From positions 248,001-312,000 of the forward strand of contig NZ_CP087107.1 of the NCBI RefSeq assembly GCF_028583545.1: a DNA stretch of 64,000 nucleotides, written 5' to 3'. The first letter of the stretch is position 1; each line of letters opens with the position of its first letter. The position numbers were made by a program, and so were the translations under genes. The notes beneath the pieces are model-generated. The model was not told the origin of the DNA and searched no databases. It saw nothing but the letters and a program-made list of their open reading frames with translations. This stretch comes from Methylobacterium sp. NMS14P. Its GTDB lineage: Bacteria > Pseudomonadota > Alphaproteobacteria > Rhizobiales > Beijerinckiaceae. Of this stretch, positions 50,758 to 59,750 are shown one piece after another.

Positions 50758-51369
50758 CTATCGGGGCGGTGCGCGGAACTCGGCCGTGAGGTCCGCGAAG
50801 GCTGCCTGCAGGAAGGTGTCCACGGCCCGATCTCCGCCCGCCTGGACCCAGGCCTCGATCGCGAGGCGCATCGCACCGAGCGACCCCATGGCGACGAGGC
50901 GCAGCGCGGCGCTGCGGGCCGGATCCGGCCAGCGCTCGATCAGCGCGGCATGCAGGGCCTGCTCGTGCAGACCGTAGGCCGCCTGCTTGCGGGCCTTCAG
51001 GGACTCGCTGGACCGCATGACGCGGTCGATGCTGATGAACTCCCGGGTCCGGAACCCCGTCGACAGCGTCAGCAGGGCGTCGCGAACGACCTCGACCGGG
51101 ACCTTGCCCTCCGGTTGGGCCAGGACAGCCTTGCGCAGCGACGCACCGAAGCCGCGCATCTGCCAATCCAGCAGAATCTCTTCCTTTGACTTGAAGTAGT
51201 AGAAGAACGTCCGACGCGAGATGCCGGCCGCCTCGGCGATGGAGTCCAGGGTCGTGGCCTCGTAGCCGTGCTGGCTGAACAACCTCAGGCCGGTCTCGGC
51301 GATCCGTTCCAGTGTCTCCTGCCGCTTTCGCGCGCGCAGGCTGCCGGGCTTCGGTGGCGGGCTTCCCAT
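50758..51369 (-). CDS. TetR-family regulator divergent from a secreted hydrolase
   Basis: 203 residues. The helix-turn-helix lies at about 18-64 (RKRQETLERIAETGLRLFSQHG, then ISRRTFFYYFKSKEEIL). The C-terminal helices form the ligand pocket. The ATG at 51369 is preferred to a start 17 codons earlier, because the longer form would run through a perfect operator-like palindrome. Divergent from an alpha/beta hydrolase gene with two TTGCAC dyads between them. Confidence 0.88.
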   Translation of the reverse strand: MGSPPPKPGSLRARKRQETLERIAETGLRLFSQHGYEATTLDSIAEAAGISRRTFFYYFKSKEEILLDWQMRGFGASLRKAVLAQPEGKVPVEVVRDALLTLSTGFRTREFISIDRVMRSSESLKARKQAAYGLHEQALHAALIERWPDPARSAALRLVAMGSLGAMRLAIEAWVQAGGDRAVDTFLQAAFADLTAEFRAPPR

Positions 51370-51405
51370 GCCGGCGTTGTCGCATGCGATTTCGCACTTG
51401 CAAAG

Positions 51406-51444
51406 TTGCACGCGGTGCAATTATATTTTTTGCACCGAGTGCGA
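51406..51444. promoter_or_regulatory. Tandem TTGCAC operators between TetR and hydrolase genes
   Basis: TTGCAC-GCG-GTGCAA (51406-51420) is a perfect dyad. TTGCAC-CGA-GTGCGA (51430-51444) is a copy with one changed base. The two centres are 24 bases apart on either side of an AT-rich ATATTTTTT stretch that may be a -10 or UP element. Very likely binding sites of the TetR protein. Confidence 0.65.
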
Positions 51445-51594
51445 TTTTCTTGCACGGCGTCGCCGGGTCTCTGGCGGGCTCGGTTGCCGTTGGCGCACGC
51501 GTCGGCGGCCGAAATCTGGCCGGCGCGCTGTGACCGGCGATGCGCAGCCCTGCGGGCCGTCCTGTCACGGCTCCTCTCGCGAAAGCCCTGCCCC

Positions 51595-52680
51595 ATGCTT
51601 GATCGCTCCAGTCCGACAGCGGCACGGCCGACGCACAACCGGCGTCAGGTCGGCGCCATGCTGCTGGGGACCCTGGCAGCGGGTGTGACCCGTCCGGCCG
51701 CTGCGCAGCCTGTCGTGGAGGACGTCCGGACCGTCGACTTCGACTGGGTCGACGAGGCGCGCCAGCGACCGGTGCCGGTACGCCTGTACTGGCCGAACAC
51801 GTCGTCGCTCCGGCGGCGCGTCCCGCTCGTCGTGTTCTCGCACGGGCTCGGGCAGTCCCGGACCGGCTACAGCTATCTCGGTCGGCACTGGTCGTCACAC
51901 GGGGTCGCGAGTCTGCACCTGCAGCACGTCGGCAGCGACACCACCGTGTGGACCGGCAATCCCCTGGCCCTGCTCGACCGGATCGAGCGGGCGGCGCAGG
52001 AACGGGAGGCGATCGCGCGGGCGCGCGACCTGCGCTTCGCCCTGGACCGGATCCTCGTCCAGGACGGGGGGGCTTTCGGAGAGCGGATCGACCCGCGCCG
52101 GATCGTGGCGGCCGGCCACTCCTACGGTGCCAACACGACGCTGATCGCGGCCGGCGCGCGCGTCATCCGCGACGGGCACCCCCTTCAGGCGCGGGACCCG
52201 CGGATCGCGGCCGGCATCGTGATCTCGGCGCCGCCCTTCTACGGCGAGCGCGACCTGCGGGCCGTCCTGGGCGCGGTCGAGATCCCGACCCTGCACGTGA
52301 CGGCGACCGAAGATGTCATCCAGCTGCCAGGTCGCACCTCGCCGTTCAGCGACCGTCTCGCCGTGTACGAGGCGATCGCGACCCCCCGGAAGGCGTTGGC
52401 GGTCTTCCAGGGCGGCTCGCACAGCATCTTCACCGACCGTCCCCTGACCGGCGGTCTGAGCCTGAACCCGCAAGTGAAGGAGGCGACCGCCACCGGGACG
52501 CTGGCCTTTCTCGACCTGGCCTTCCGGGGCGATCCGGAGCCGCTGCGCGCGTGGTCCTCGACCTGGAGCCCGATCCTCGCCGTCGCGCCCGCGGGCTACG
52601 CGAGCGCGTCGCTGGCGCAACCCTCCGTAACGTCCCGCGGACGGGACCGGACGCGCGCGCACCCTGTTCAGCCGCTCTGA
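51595..52680 (+). CDS. Secreted alpha/beta hydrolase (PAF-acetylhydrolase-like)
   Basis: 361 residues. A signal peptide with two arginines (NRRQVGAMLLGTLAAGVTRPAAA) is cleaved near residue 38. The hydrolase core has oxyanion loop FSHGLGQS (81-88), nucleophile S176 in AGHSYGAN, an acid in TATEDVI and histidine in GGSHSIF. The layout matches the plasma PAF-acetylhydrolase/dienelactone-hydrolase group, which cleaves short-chain esters. About 50 C-terminal residues are low-complexity. Divergent from a TetR regulator that probably represses it. Confidence 0.85.
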   Translation: MLDRSSPTAARPTHNRRQVGAMLLGTLAAGVTRPAAAQPVVEDVRTVDFDWVDEARQRPVPVRLYWPNTSSLRRRVPLVVFSHGLGQSRTGYSYLGRHWSSHGVASLHLQHVGSDTTVWTGNPLALLDRIERAAQEREAIARARDLRFALDRILVQDGGAFGERIDPRRIVAAGHSYGANTTLIAAGARVIRDGHPLQARDPRIAAGIVISAPPFYGERDLRAVLGAVEIPTLHVTATEDVIQLPGRTSPFSDRLAVYEAIATPRKALAVFQGGSHSIFTDRPLTGGLSLNPQVKEATATGTLAFLDLAFRGDPEPLRAWSSTWSPILAVAPAGYASASLAQPSVTSRGRDRTRAHPVQPL

Positions 52681-52766
52681 CAGGCGGGTCATCGCCCCCT
52701 TCGGAGCCGAAACCGTGAGCCCGTTCTCGCCGTCGAGGTCGGCGCGCCGGGGCGGCGATCCCCGGG

Positions 52767-53330
52767 TCAGGTCGCCTCGCGCGTCGTCAGGGTGCGCTCG
52801 ACCAGCTCGAGGATCCGCTCCCGGTCCGGCGCGGTCCCGAACAGGATCCGGTAGAGGATCGGCGAGACGACCCCGTCCAGGACCGCCTCGGGGTCCGGGA
52901 AGGCCTCGCCGCGGGCCAGGGCCCGATCCGCGATGATCGCGATCTGATCGCGCGTGAAGCTGCAGCATCGCTGGGCACAGTTCGCGTCCGACGCGGCCAG
53001 AACGTCCCGGATCATCGCCCGCCCCGGCGCGGACGACATCTCGTCCGCGTACTGTTCCGCCCAGGCCTCGAGATCGGTCCGGCCGCTGCCGGTCACGGCC
53101 GGCTCGGCGTCGGGACGCAGCCGCTCGACCGCGACGTCGGCGAACAGCTCGGCGAGCGTGCCCCACCGCCGGTAGATCGTCGACGGCGTCACGCCGGCCG
53201 CGGCGGCCACCAGGGGCACCGTGATCTCCGAACGGTCCGTCCGGGTCAGGAGCTCGCGCACGGCCGCCTGAACCGAGGTCTGCACCCGCGCGCTGCGCCC
53301 GCCCGGGCGCGGTCCCTGCCTCGTCGTCAT
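52767..53330 (-). CDS. TetR-family regulator divergent from an MFS exporter
   Basis: 187 residues. The helix-turn-helix is at about 18-60 (VQAAVRELLTRTDRSEITVPLVAAAAG, then TPSTIYRRWGTLAELFADV). The C-terminal part matches the AcrR-type ligand domain. A 37-base perfect dyad and a second related dyad fill the gap to the MFS gene. It is therefore very likely the repressor of that exporter, with a toxic compound as inducer. Ligand unknown. Confidence 0.88.
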   Translation of the reverse strand: MTTRQGPRPGGRSARVQTSVQAAVRELLTRTDRSEITVPLVAAAAGVTPSTIYRRWGTLAELFADVAVERLRPDAEPAVTGSGRTDLEAWAEQYADEMSSAPGRAMIRDVLAASDANCAQRCCSFTRDQIAIIADRALARGEAFPDPEAVLDGVVSPILYRILFGTAPDRERILELVERTLTTREAT

Positions 53331-53349
53331 CCTGCACTCTGCCGTCTAG

Positions 53350-53422
53350 GGCGCCACAAACGCAAAGATGTTGCGTTTGTGGCGCCAAGGGACTACGCAT
53401 CAAACGCAACGGATTAGCGTTT
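53350..53422. promoter_or_regulatory. Long perfect operator and second dyad in the TetR/MFS gap
   Basis: GGCGCCACAAACGCAA (53350-53365) and TTGCGTTTGTGGCGCC (53371-53386) are exact inverses around five bases. A second dyad, AAACGC-N9-GCGTTT, lies at 53402-53422, just before the MFS start. Both share the half-site AAACGC. They can serve as TetR operators for both genes. Confidence 0.7.
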
Positions 53423-53432
53423 AGGGTTGCCC

Positions 53433-54638
53433 ATGACCAGCGACACCAACCTGAAAGTTGTGGCTGTCGCGGGCGGCGGCACGCTGTTCTTCCACGCGGC
53501 GGTGCTCGGCACCTTCCTCGCCGGGTCCGCCGCGCCGACGCCGCTGTACCGGTTCTATCAGGAGACCTACGCGCTCTCCCCTGTGCTCACGACCGCGGTG
53601 TTCGCGGTCTACGCGCTGGCCCTCCTCAAGGCGCTTCTCGTCGCCGGATCGATCTCGGACCACCTGGGCCGACGGCCGGTGATCTTCGGCGCGCTACTTC
53701 TCGAACTCGCGGCCATGCTCCTGTTCACGACCGCCAACGGCGCGTGGGGGCTCATCGCGGCGCGCTTCGTCCAGGGTGTGGCGACCGGTATCGCGGCGAG
53801 CTCCCTGGGCGCCGCGCTCGTCGACGTCGACCGGGGGCGGGCCCAGCTCGTGAACGCGATCATGCCGCTGATCGGGATGGCGGTGGGCGCGCTCGGGACC
53901 AGCGCGCTGGTGCAGTACGGCCCGCACCCGCTCCGCCTCGTCTACGCGATCCTGGGGGCGGTGTTCGCCGCGCAGGCCGCCCTCCTCTGGCTGACGCCCG
54001 AGACCGGGGAGCGCCGCACGGGAGCCCTGCGCGCCCTGAGGCCGCGCGTCGTGGTTCCGCCGCAGGCCAGACGGCCGCTGGCCGCGATCACGCCGACCAA
54101 CATCGCGACCTGGATGCTCGGGGGCTTCTACCTCTCCATCGTCCCCTCGCTGGTCGTCGCCGCGACGGGCAGCCGGACACCGTTGACGAGCGGCGTCATG
54201 GTCGCGGCCCTGATGGTCGCGGGCGCCTTCGCGGTCGTCCAGCGGCGCGGGAGGGATGCGGCGGCCAACCTGACCATCGGGACGCTCGCCATGACGTCCG
54301 GTCTCGTCATCGTGCTCGCCGGCATGCACGGCGGGAGCGTGCCGGTCCTGATCGGCGGGACCCTGGTCGGCGGGGCCGGCTTCGGGACGAGCTTCCTCGG
54401 TGCCCTCGGGACGATCGTCCCGCTGGCGAAGCCGAGCGAGCGGGCGGAGCTTCTCTCGACCTACTACGTCGAGAGCTACCTGGCCTTCAGCCTGCCGGTG
54501 ATCTGTGCCGGATATCTCGTGCGCCGGATCGGCTACGTGACGACCGCCGACATCTACGCGGCCGCCATCGTCGCCATGAGCGCGGCCGGGTTCCTGGCTC
54601 GGCGGGCGATGGCGTCGCGACGCGCCCTGCCCGGCTGA
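53433..54638 (+). CDS. MFS transporter, drug-efflux type
   Basis: 401 residues with twelve helices. Motif A-like GSISDHLGRRPVIFGALLLE (about 72-91) and FVQGVATGIAASSLGAAL (about 110-127) are seen. The ATG at 53433 is preferred; a TTG two codons earlier is possible. It is divergent from a TetR repressor with strong operators, the classical layout for an inducible efflux pump. The cargo is unknown. Confidence 0.87.
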   Translation: MTSDTNLKVVAVAGGGTLFFHAAVLGTFLAGSAAPTPLYRFYQETYALSPVLTTAVFAVYALALLKALLVAGSISDHLGRRPVIFGALLLELAAMLLFTTANGAWGLIAARFVQGVATGIAASSLGAALVDVDRGRAQLVNAIMPLIGMAVGALGTSALVQYGPHPLRLVYAILGAVFAAQAALLWLTPETGERRTGALRALRPRVVVPPQARRPLAAITPTNIATWMLGGFYLSIVPSLVVAATGSRTPLTSGVMVAALMVAGAFAVVQRRGRDAAANLTIGTLAMTSGLVIVLAGMHGGSVPVLIGGTLVGGAGFGTSFLGALGTIVPLAKPSERAELLSTYYVESYLAFSLPVICAGYLVRRIGYVTTADIYAAAIVAMSAAGFLARRAMASRRALPG

Positions 54639-54831
54639 TACTTGGTGCCGTGGCCGCAGCGGGCCGGAAGCGGCCGGTCCGGTTCCGGCGCCCCGAGCAG
54701 GATCGCGGAACGCGGTGACAAGCGCCGCAGCGCGTAGCTCCCGCAAAACGTTCACGCGCGATTGAGTGCCGCGCAATCCGGAACGCCGGGCGCCGCCACC
54801 GGTTCTGTCCGGACTGATCGGGAGACAGATC

Positions 54832-55908
54832 TTGCAAGCACCTGTGCGCTACGGCCCGGATGTCGAGACGGTGAGGCCGAACGAGGCGGAGACCATCGCG
54901 GGACTGTGCGAGACCTTCGACACGATCCTGCGGCGGGTCGCCGACGATTCCGGCCACGCCGTCCGGTCGGTGCACGCCAAGGCCCACGGGATCCTCGAGG
55001 GCGTGCTGCGGATCGAGGACGGCCTCCCGCCTGAGCTGGCCCAGGGCCTGTTCGCAGAGGCGGGCGAGCACGCGGTCTACATGCGCATGTCGACCAATGC
55101 CGGCGACGTCCTGCCGGACGCGGTGTCGCTGCCGCGCGGCCTCGCCCTGAAGGTCCTCGACGTCCCGGGCGAGCGTCTGCCGGGCGCGGAGGGCACGACC
55201 CAGAACTTCATCATGGTCAACGGACCTGTCTTCCAGGCGCCGAACGCCGAGACGTTCCTCGGCAGCCTGAAGCTCCTGGCCGGCACCGCCGACCGCGCCG
55301 AGGGGTTGAAGGTCGCCGCCTCGACGGTCCTGCGCGGCGTCAACAGGGCGCTCCAGGCCGTCGGCGTCGAGAGCCCGACGATCGCCGCCCTCGGCGGCGC
55401 GCCCAACGTCGATCCGCTCGGTGAGACCTATTACAGCGTCACGCCGTTCCGCTACGGCGACCACATCGCCAAGTTCTCCCTGCGGCCCGTCGCGCCGGCG
55501 CTGACCGCGCGCACCGGCACCGCGATCGACGCCTCCGGCCGGCCGAACGCGATCCGCGAGACCGTACAGTCCGAGATGGCCGGCACGGAGGGCGTGTGGG
55601 AGTTCCGGGTGCAGCTCTGCCGCGACCTGGAGCGCCAGCCCGTCGAGGATCCGACCGTCGCCTGGGATGAGGCGGCGGCGCCGTTTCACCGGGTCGCCAC
55701 GATCACGGTCCGCCCCCAGGACAGCTGGGATCCGGCCCGCGTGCGGGCGGTCGACGAGGCGATGCGGTTCAGCGTCTGGACGGGTCTCGAAGCGCACCGG
55801 CCGCTCGGCAACATCAACCGCGCCCGGAACGCGCCGTACAGGCACTCGGCCGCCTTCCGCGAGCGCTTCAACGGCTGCCCGATCCACGAGCCGGCCGCCG
55901 CGCGCTGA
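54832..55908 (+). CDS. Catalase-like haem protein
   Basis: About 358 residues from a TTG preceded by GGGAGACAG; a GTG at 54766 is an alternative. It matches the reduced catalase-fold family (y4iL-like). The distal histidine is H48 in SVHAKAHGILEG, the distal asparagine is in FIMVNGPVF, and the proximal tyrosine is expected in RNAPYRHSAAFRERF near the C-terminus. The length is shorter than true catalases (480 or more), lacking the flavodoxin-like or C-terminal helical domains. It may break down peroxides or act as a peroxygenase. The three genes downstream are on the same strand. Confidence 0.85.
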   Translation: MQAPVRYGPDVETVRPNEAETIAGLCETFDTILRRVADDSGHAVRSVHAKAHGILEGVLRIEDGLPPELAQGLFAEAGEHAVYMRMSTNAGDVLPDAVSLPRGLALKVLDVPGERLPGAEGTTQNFIMVNGPVFQAPNAETFLGSLKLLAGTADRAEGLKVAASTVLRGVNRALQAVGVESPTIAALGGAPNVDPLGETYYSVTPFRYGDHIAKFSLRPVAPALTARTGTAIDASGRPNAIRETVQSEMAGTEGVWEFRVQLCRDLERQPVEDPTVAWDEAAAPFHRVATITVRPQDSWDPARVRAVDEAMRFSVWTGLEAHRPLGNINRARNAPYRHSAAFRERFNGCPIHEPAAAR

Positions 55909-56062
55909 GGGCGTCGTCGCGCGCGGATGCGGCGGTCCCGCCGCCGGCCGCGAGACCGGCGTGACCGTCCCGGCCCGGCCGCGTTGAAGCAGATCAGCGT
56001 CGCGCACACGGGACGGCCGGCTTCGGCGCGATCCCGGGACGCGGACTCGAGCGGAGGCATGC

Positions 56063-57193
56063 ATGCGAGACTTTACCGTCGCCTGGGACGCGGCGCGGCT
56101 GGCCTGGGTGCGGGAGCGCGTGCGGGCCTACCGCATGCCGCGCCTGCCGACGGGAGCCGGCTGGCGCTACGGCTGCGATCCGGACTTCCTCGCCGCCCTG
56201 CGCGCCCACTGGCTCGACGGCTTCGACGAGGCCGCCGCCGCGACCGAGCTCAACCGCTTCCCGCAGATCCTGGTCCGCGTCGAGGATCTCGACCTGCACG
56301 CGGTCCACGTCGTCGGCGAGGCGGAGGGCCGGCGCCCGCTGCTGCTGATCCACGGCTGGCCGGGCTCGATCTACGAGTTCTGGTCGGTGATCGAGCCCCT
56401 GGCCTTCCCGTCGCGCCACGGCGGCCGGCCGGAGGACGCGTTCGACCTCGTGATCCCGGCGCTGCCCGGCTTCGGCTTCTCGGGGAAACCCGCCGCGCCG
56501 ATCGGCGCGCGCACCGCCGCGCGGCTGTTCGACCGCCTGATGCGCGAGGGACTGGGCTACCCGCGCTACCGGGTTCAGGGCGGCGACTGGGGCGCCGGGG
56601 TCGCGGCTTGGCTCGGCCTCGACCACGCCGGCGCGCTGGAGGCGATTCACCTGAACTACCTGCTGGTGCAGCCCGATGCCGAGCCGGAGAGCGCGGCGGA
56701 GCGCGCTTGGCAGAAGGAGGCCGCGGCCAGCCAGCAGGTGCTCGGGGCCTACGCGCAGCTCCAGGGCACCAAGCCGCTGTCCCTCGGCTACGCCATGGCG
56801 GACGAGCCGGTGGCGCAGCTGGCGTGGCTGGTCGAGCGCTTCCACGACTGGGCCGACCTGCGGGAGCGGCCGTTCGCGCAGGTGTTCTCGAACGATCAGC
56901 TCCTGACCAACGCCCTGCTCTACATCCTGACCGATTCCTTCGCGACGGCGACGTGGTTCTACGCCGGCGCGCAGCGGGAAAGCGTGCGCCGGATGCCGCC
57001 GGGGCGGCGCGTCACGGTGCCGACGGCCTTCGCGGCCTACCCGGATCCGCGCACGCCCACGCCGCCGCGGGACTGGTTGGAGCGCGGCTACGCGGTCTCG
57101 CGCTGGCAGACGATGCCGCGCGGCGGGCACTTCGCCGCCATGGAGGCCCCGGACCTGTTCGTCCAGGACCTCCGGGCGTGGGGTCGCGGCTGA
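56063..57193 (+). CDS. Epoxide hydrolase
   Basis: 376 residues. The N-terminal lid domain of epoxide hydrolases (EHN) covers about 1-95. The oxyanion motif HGWPG is at 97-101, the nucleophile D175 in GGDWGAG, and the catalytic histidine in PRGGHFAAMEAPDLF near the C-terminus. The TWFYAGAQRE stretch probably supplies a ring-opening tyrosine. It converts epoxides to diols, possibly after oxidative damage or xenobiotic attack. It follows the catalase-like gene by about 155 bases in the same direction. Confidence 0.92.
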   Translation: MRDFTVAWDAARLAWVRERVRAYRMPRLPTGAGWRYGCDPDFLAALRAHWLDGFDEAAAATELNRFPQILVRVEDLDLHAVHVVGEAEGRRPLLLIHGWPGSIYEFWSVIEPLAFPSRHGGRPEDAFDLVIPALPGFGFSGKPAAPIGARTAARLFDRLMREGLGYPRYRVQGGDWGAGVAAWLGLDHAGALEAIHLNYLLVQPDAEPESAAERAWQKEAAASQQVLGAYAQLQGTKPLSLGYAMADEPVAQLAWLVERFHDWADLRERPFAQVFSNDQLLTNALLYILTDSFATATWFYAGAQRESVRRMPPGRRVTVPTAFAAYPDPRTPTPPRDWLERGYAVSRWQTMPRGGHFAAMEAPDLFVQDLRAWGRG

Positions 57194-57280
57194 CGGAGTC
57201 ATCCCGCCGCATCCCGGACCCGGCCGCGCCCTGAGGCGTTGGCCGGGCATATCCCCCATCGTCGTCATGGAGTGCGCGCT

Positions 57281-58486
57281 ATGAAGCTTGCAGGAGGCGT
57301 TCGCGCCGGGCTGGCCGTGTCGTTGATGTCCGGCGCGGCCGTGCTGGCAGGTCCCGCCGCGGCTCAGGACACGAAGCCCGCGCCCGCGACACTCACCAAG
57401 GTGGCGGGCTTCGCCCATCAGGTCACCGGCATCACCGTCAGCCGCGACGGGCGCATGTTCGTCAACTTTCCCCGCTGGAGCGAGGACGCGCCCGTCTCGG
57501 TGGCCGAGGTGAAGGACGGCAATCCTGTCCCCTACCCGGACGCGGAGTGGAACAGCTGGCGCAACGCCAAGAAGGACGAGGTCGACCCGAAGACCCACTT
57601 CGTCTGCGTGCAGAGCGTCGTGGCCGACGGCCAGGACCGTCTCTGGGTGGTCGACGCGGCCGCACCCGCCATGGCGCACGTCGTCAAGGACGGCCCCAAG
57701 CTCGTCGGCATCGACCTGAAGACCAATCGGGTCGTGAAGACGATCCCGTTCGACACCAGCACGGTGCTGCAGGCCTCCTACATCAACGACGTGCGGATCG
57801 CGCCGGACGGCAAGACCGCCTACCTGACGGATTCCGGCGCCGAGGGGGCGCTGATCGTGGTGGATCTCGACAGCGGGTCCGCCAAGCGCGTGCTGTCCGG
57901 CCATGCCTCGACCATGCCGGACAAGAGCGTGACCGTTCAGTACGACGGCAAGCCGCTGCGCCGCCCGGACGGTCGCGGCGTCGAGTTCTCGGCCGACGGC
58001 ATCGCCCTCTCGCCGGACGGGAAGACGCTGTACTGGCAGGCCATCAAGGGCGAGACGCTCTACAGCCTGCCGACCGACGCGCTCACCGGCTGGGCGACCG
58101 CCGCCTTCGTGCCCGAGACGCTCAGCGACCGGACGCTGGAATCGAAGATCGTGACGGTCGGCGAGAACGGTCCCGCCGACGGCCTGCTGATCGCCCGCAA
58201 GGACGGCCGGATGTACGTGACCTCGCCGCAGGACAACGCCGTGAAGGTCCGCGACCTGACCGGCAACGGGAGCGGCCTCACCACCCTGGTGCAGGACCCG
58301 CAGCTGCGGTGGCCGGACACGTTCAGCGAGGGCCCGGACGGAACGATCTACGTGACGACGTCGCACATCCAGGACTCGGCCGACTACAAGCCCGGCGCAC
58401 CGATCAGCCTTCCCACGGAACTCTGGGCGATCCGGTCAGGGCCGGGCGACGTCACCGGGTCCACGGCGCCCGGGACCGCACGCTGA
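57281..58486 (+). CDS. Secreted major royal jelly protein/yellow-family protein
   Basis: 401 residues. A Sec signal (residues 1-28, GPAAAQ cleavage) is followed by a six-bladed propeller typical of the MRJP/yellow family: GITVSRDGRMFVNFPRWSED, LWVVDAAAP, YINDVRIAPDGKTAYLTDSG and EGPDGTIYVTTSHIQDS. Bacterial members are periplasmic and of unknown function; the fold is close to lactonases such as SMP-30. The ATG at 57281 begins the signal peptide; a longer reading has no support. Confidence 0.87.
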   Translation: MKLAGGVRAGLAVSLMSGAAVLAGPAAAQDTKPAPATLTKVAGFAHQVTGITVSRDGRMFVNFPRWSEDAPVSVAEVKDGNPVPYPDAEWNSWRNAKKDEVDPKTHFVCVQSVVADGQDRLWVVDAAAPAMAHVVKDGPKLVGIDLKTNRVVKTIPFDTSTVLQASYINDVRIAPDGKTAYLTDSGAEGALIVVDLDSGSAKRVLSGHASTMPDKSVTVQYDGKPLRRPDGRGVEFSADGIALSPDGKTLYWQAIKGETLYSLPTDALTGWATAAFVPETLSDRTLESKIVTVGENGPADGLLIARKDGRMYVTSPQDNAVKVRDLTGNGSGLTTLVQDPQLRWPDTFSEGPDGTIYVTTSHIQDSADYKPGAPISLPTELWAIRSGPGDVTGSTAPGTAR

Positions 58487-58666
58487 GGGTGTGGGCCGCC
58501 CCGGCTGCGCCCGATCTTCCCGACGCAGACCTCCCTCGACCGGTCAGGTCGGTGGAGGCCGTGCGCGTGCTGCCGAGCGATCGTCGTCGGGCGGGCGCCC
58601 AGCCCGCGAGGCACCGGCCGGGCCCGACCGCGATCGCCCCCTCCGCGGCGCCGCGAACCGGATCCT

Positions 58667-59572
58667 CTAGATCAGCGCGTATCCCGCATCGGTCCGCTCG
58701 ATCCGCCCGCGGGCGGCAAGGTGCATCCCGGTCACAACCAGACCTTCCGCCGCCGCGCGATCGAGGATGCGCCGGCGGGTCGCGATCGCCTCCGCCGGAT
58801 CAGTGTCCCAGATGACGGTCCAGTCCGGGTGCGGCATCTGCAGGAGCCGCGAGTGGACGACGTCGCCCCAGATCAGCAACCGGTCCGCGCCGTCCGCGAT
58901 CAGCACGCCCATATGCCCCGGCGTATGGCCGGGGAGCGGCAGCGCGCGGATGCCGGGGGCGAGTTCCGCCTCGCCCGAGACGCGGCGGATCCGATCGCGA
59001 TAGGCGGTGAGCACGGCCTGCGCCGTCTCGAACATCGGGCGCAGGGCGGCGGGCGCGGACGCCTGCGCCCCCGCATCCGTCCAGTAGGCGACCTCCCGCT
59101 CCTGGACCACGAGCTCGGCATTCGCGAACCGCGCCAGCCGGCCCGTCGTCAGGAGACCGCCCACGTGGTCGGCGTGGAGGTGGCTCAGCCAGACGGTCTC
59201 GACCTGATCGGGCCGCACGCCCTCCGCCGCCAGCGCGGCGGTCACCCGGTCGAAGCCCGGCCCGAAGACGGTGCCGCAGCCCGCATCGAGCAGCCAGTGG
59301 CGCGCGCCGCGCCGGATCAGGAAGGCGTTGACCGGCTCCGGCGACGGACCGTCCGCGGCGAGACCGGCACCCTTCAGCAGGGCCCGCCCGGCCGGGCTCT
59401 CGACCGCGGGCATCATGCGCGGCTCCAGCGGGAACAGCCCGTCGCGCAGGGGCGTCACGGTGAGAGTGCCGACCCGATAGGGCCCGGGCGCGGCCGCGGC
59501 GGGGCCGCGCAGGCCGAGCGGCAGCAGGGCGGAGGCGGCGAGCAGGCCGCGGCGGGAGAGACGAAGGGCCAT
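58667..59572 (-). CDS. Tat-exported metallo-beta-lactamase-fold hydrolase
   Basis: 301 residues. The twin-arginine signal is SRRGLLAASALLPLGLRGPAAAA. The zinc motif HLHADHVGG (about 130-138) is intact, and further ligands lie in PLPGHTPGHMG and IWGDVVHSRL. The layout matches quorum-quenching lactonases (AiiA/AttM group) and related exported hydrolases such as methyl parathion hydrolase. It may cleave lactones or organophosphates in the periplasm. The gene is convergent with the MRJP gene and divergent from the histidine kinase gene. Confidence 0.87.
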   Translation of the reverse strand: MALRLSRRGLLAASALLPLGLRGPAAAAPGPYRVGTLTVTPLRDGLFPLEPRMMPAVESPAGRALLKGAGLAADGPSPEPVNAFLIRRGARHWLLDAGCGTVFGPGFDRVTAALAAEGVRPDQVETVWLSHLHADHVGGLLTTGRLARFANAELVVQEREVAYWTDAGAQASAPAALRPMFETAQAVLTAYRDRIRRVSGEAELAPGIRALPLPGHTPGHMGVLIADGADRLLIWGDVVHSRLLQMPHPDWTVIWDTDPAEAIATRRRILDRAAAEGLVVTGMHLAARGRIERTDAGYALI

Positions 59573-59750
59573 GGCGGGCTCCGCGGGAGACGGGACGCTG
59601 CCATCCTGCGGACCGGGTCGGCCTCGGGCCAGGGATGTCCTCCCGCCCGCGACCGGGCATTCTTCCCGCGTTGACCCGGCCCAGCTTGCGCGTCGGGACG
59701 TTCCCGGTGCCAGATCGGCGCGTCGCTTCGAGCCCGGCCGTTTCGCCCCC

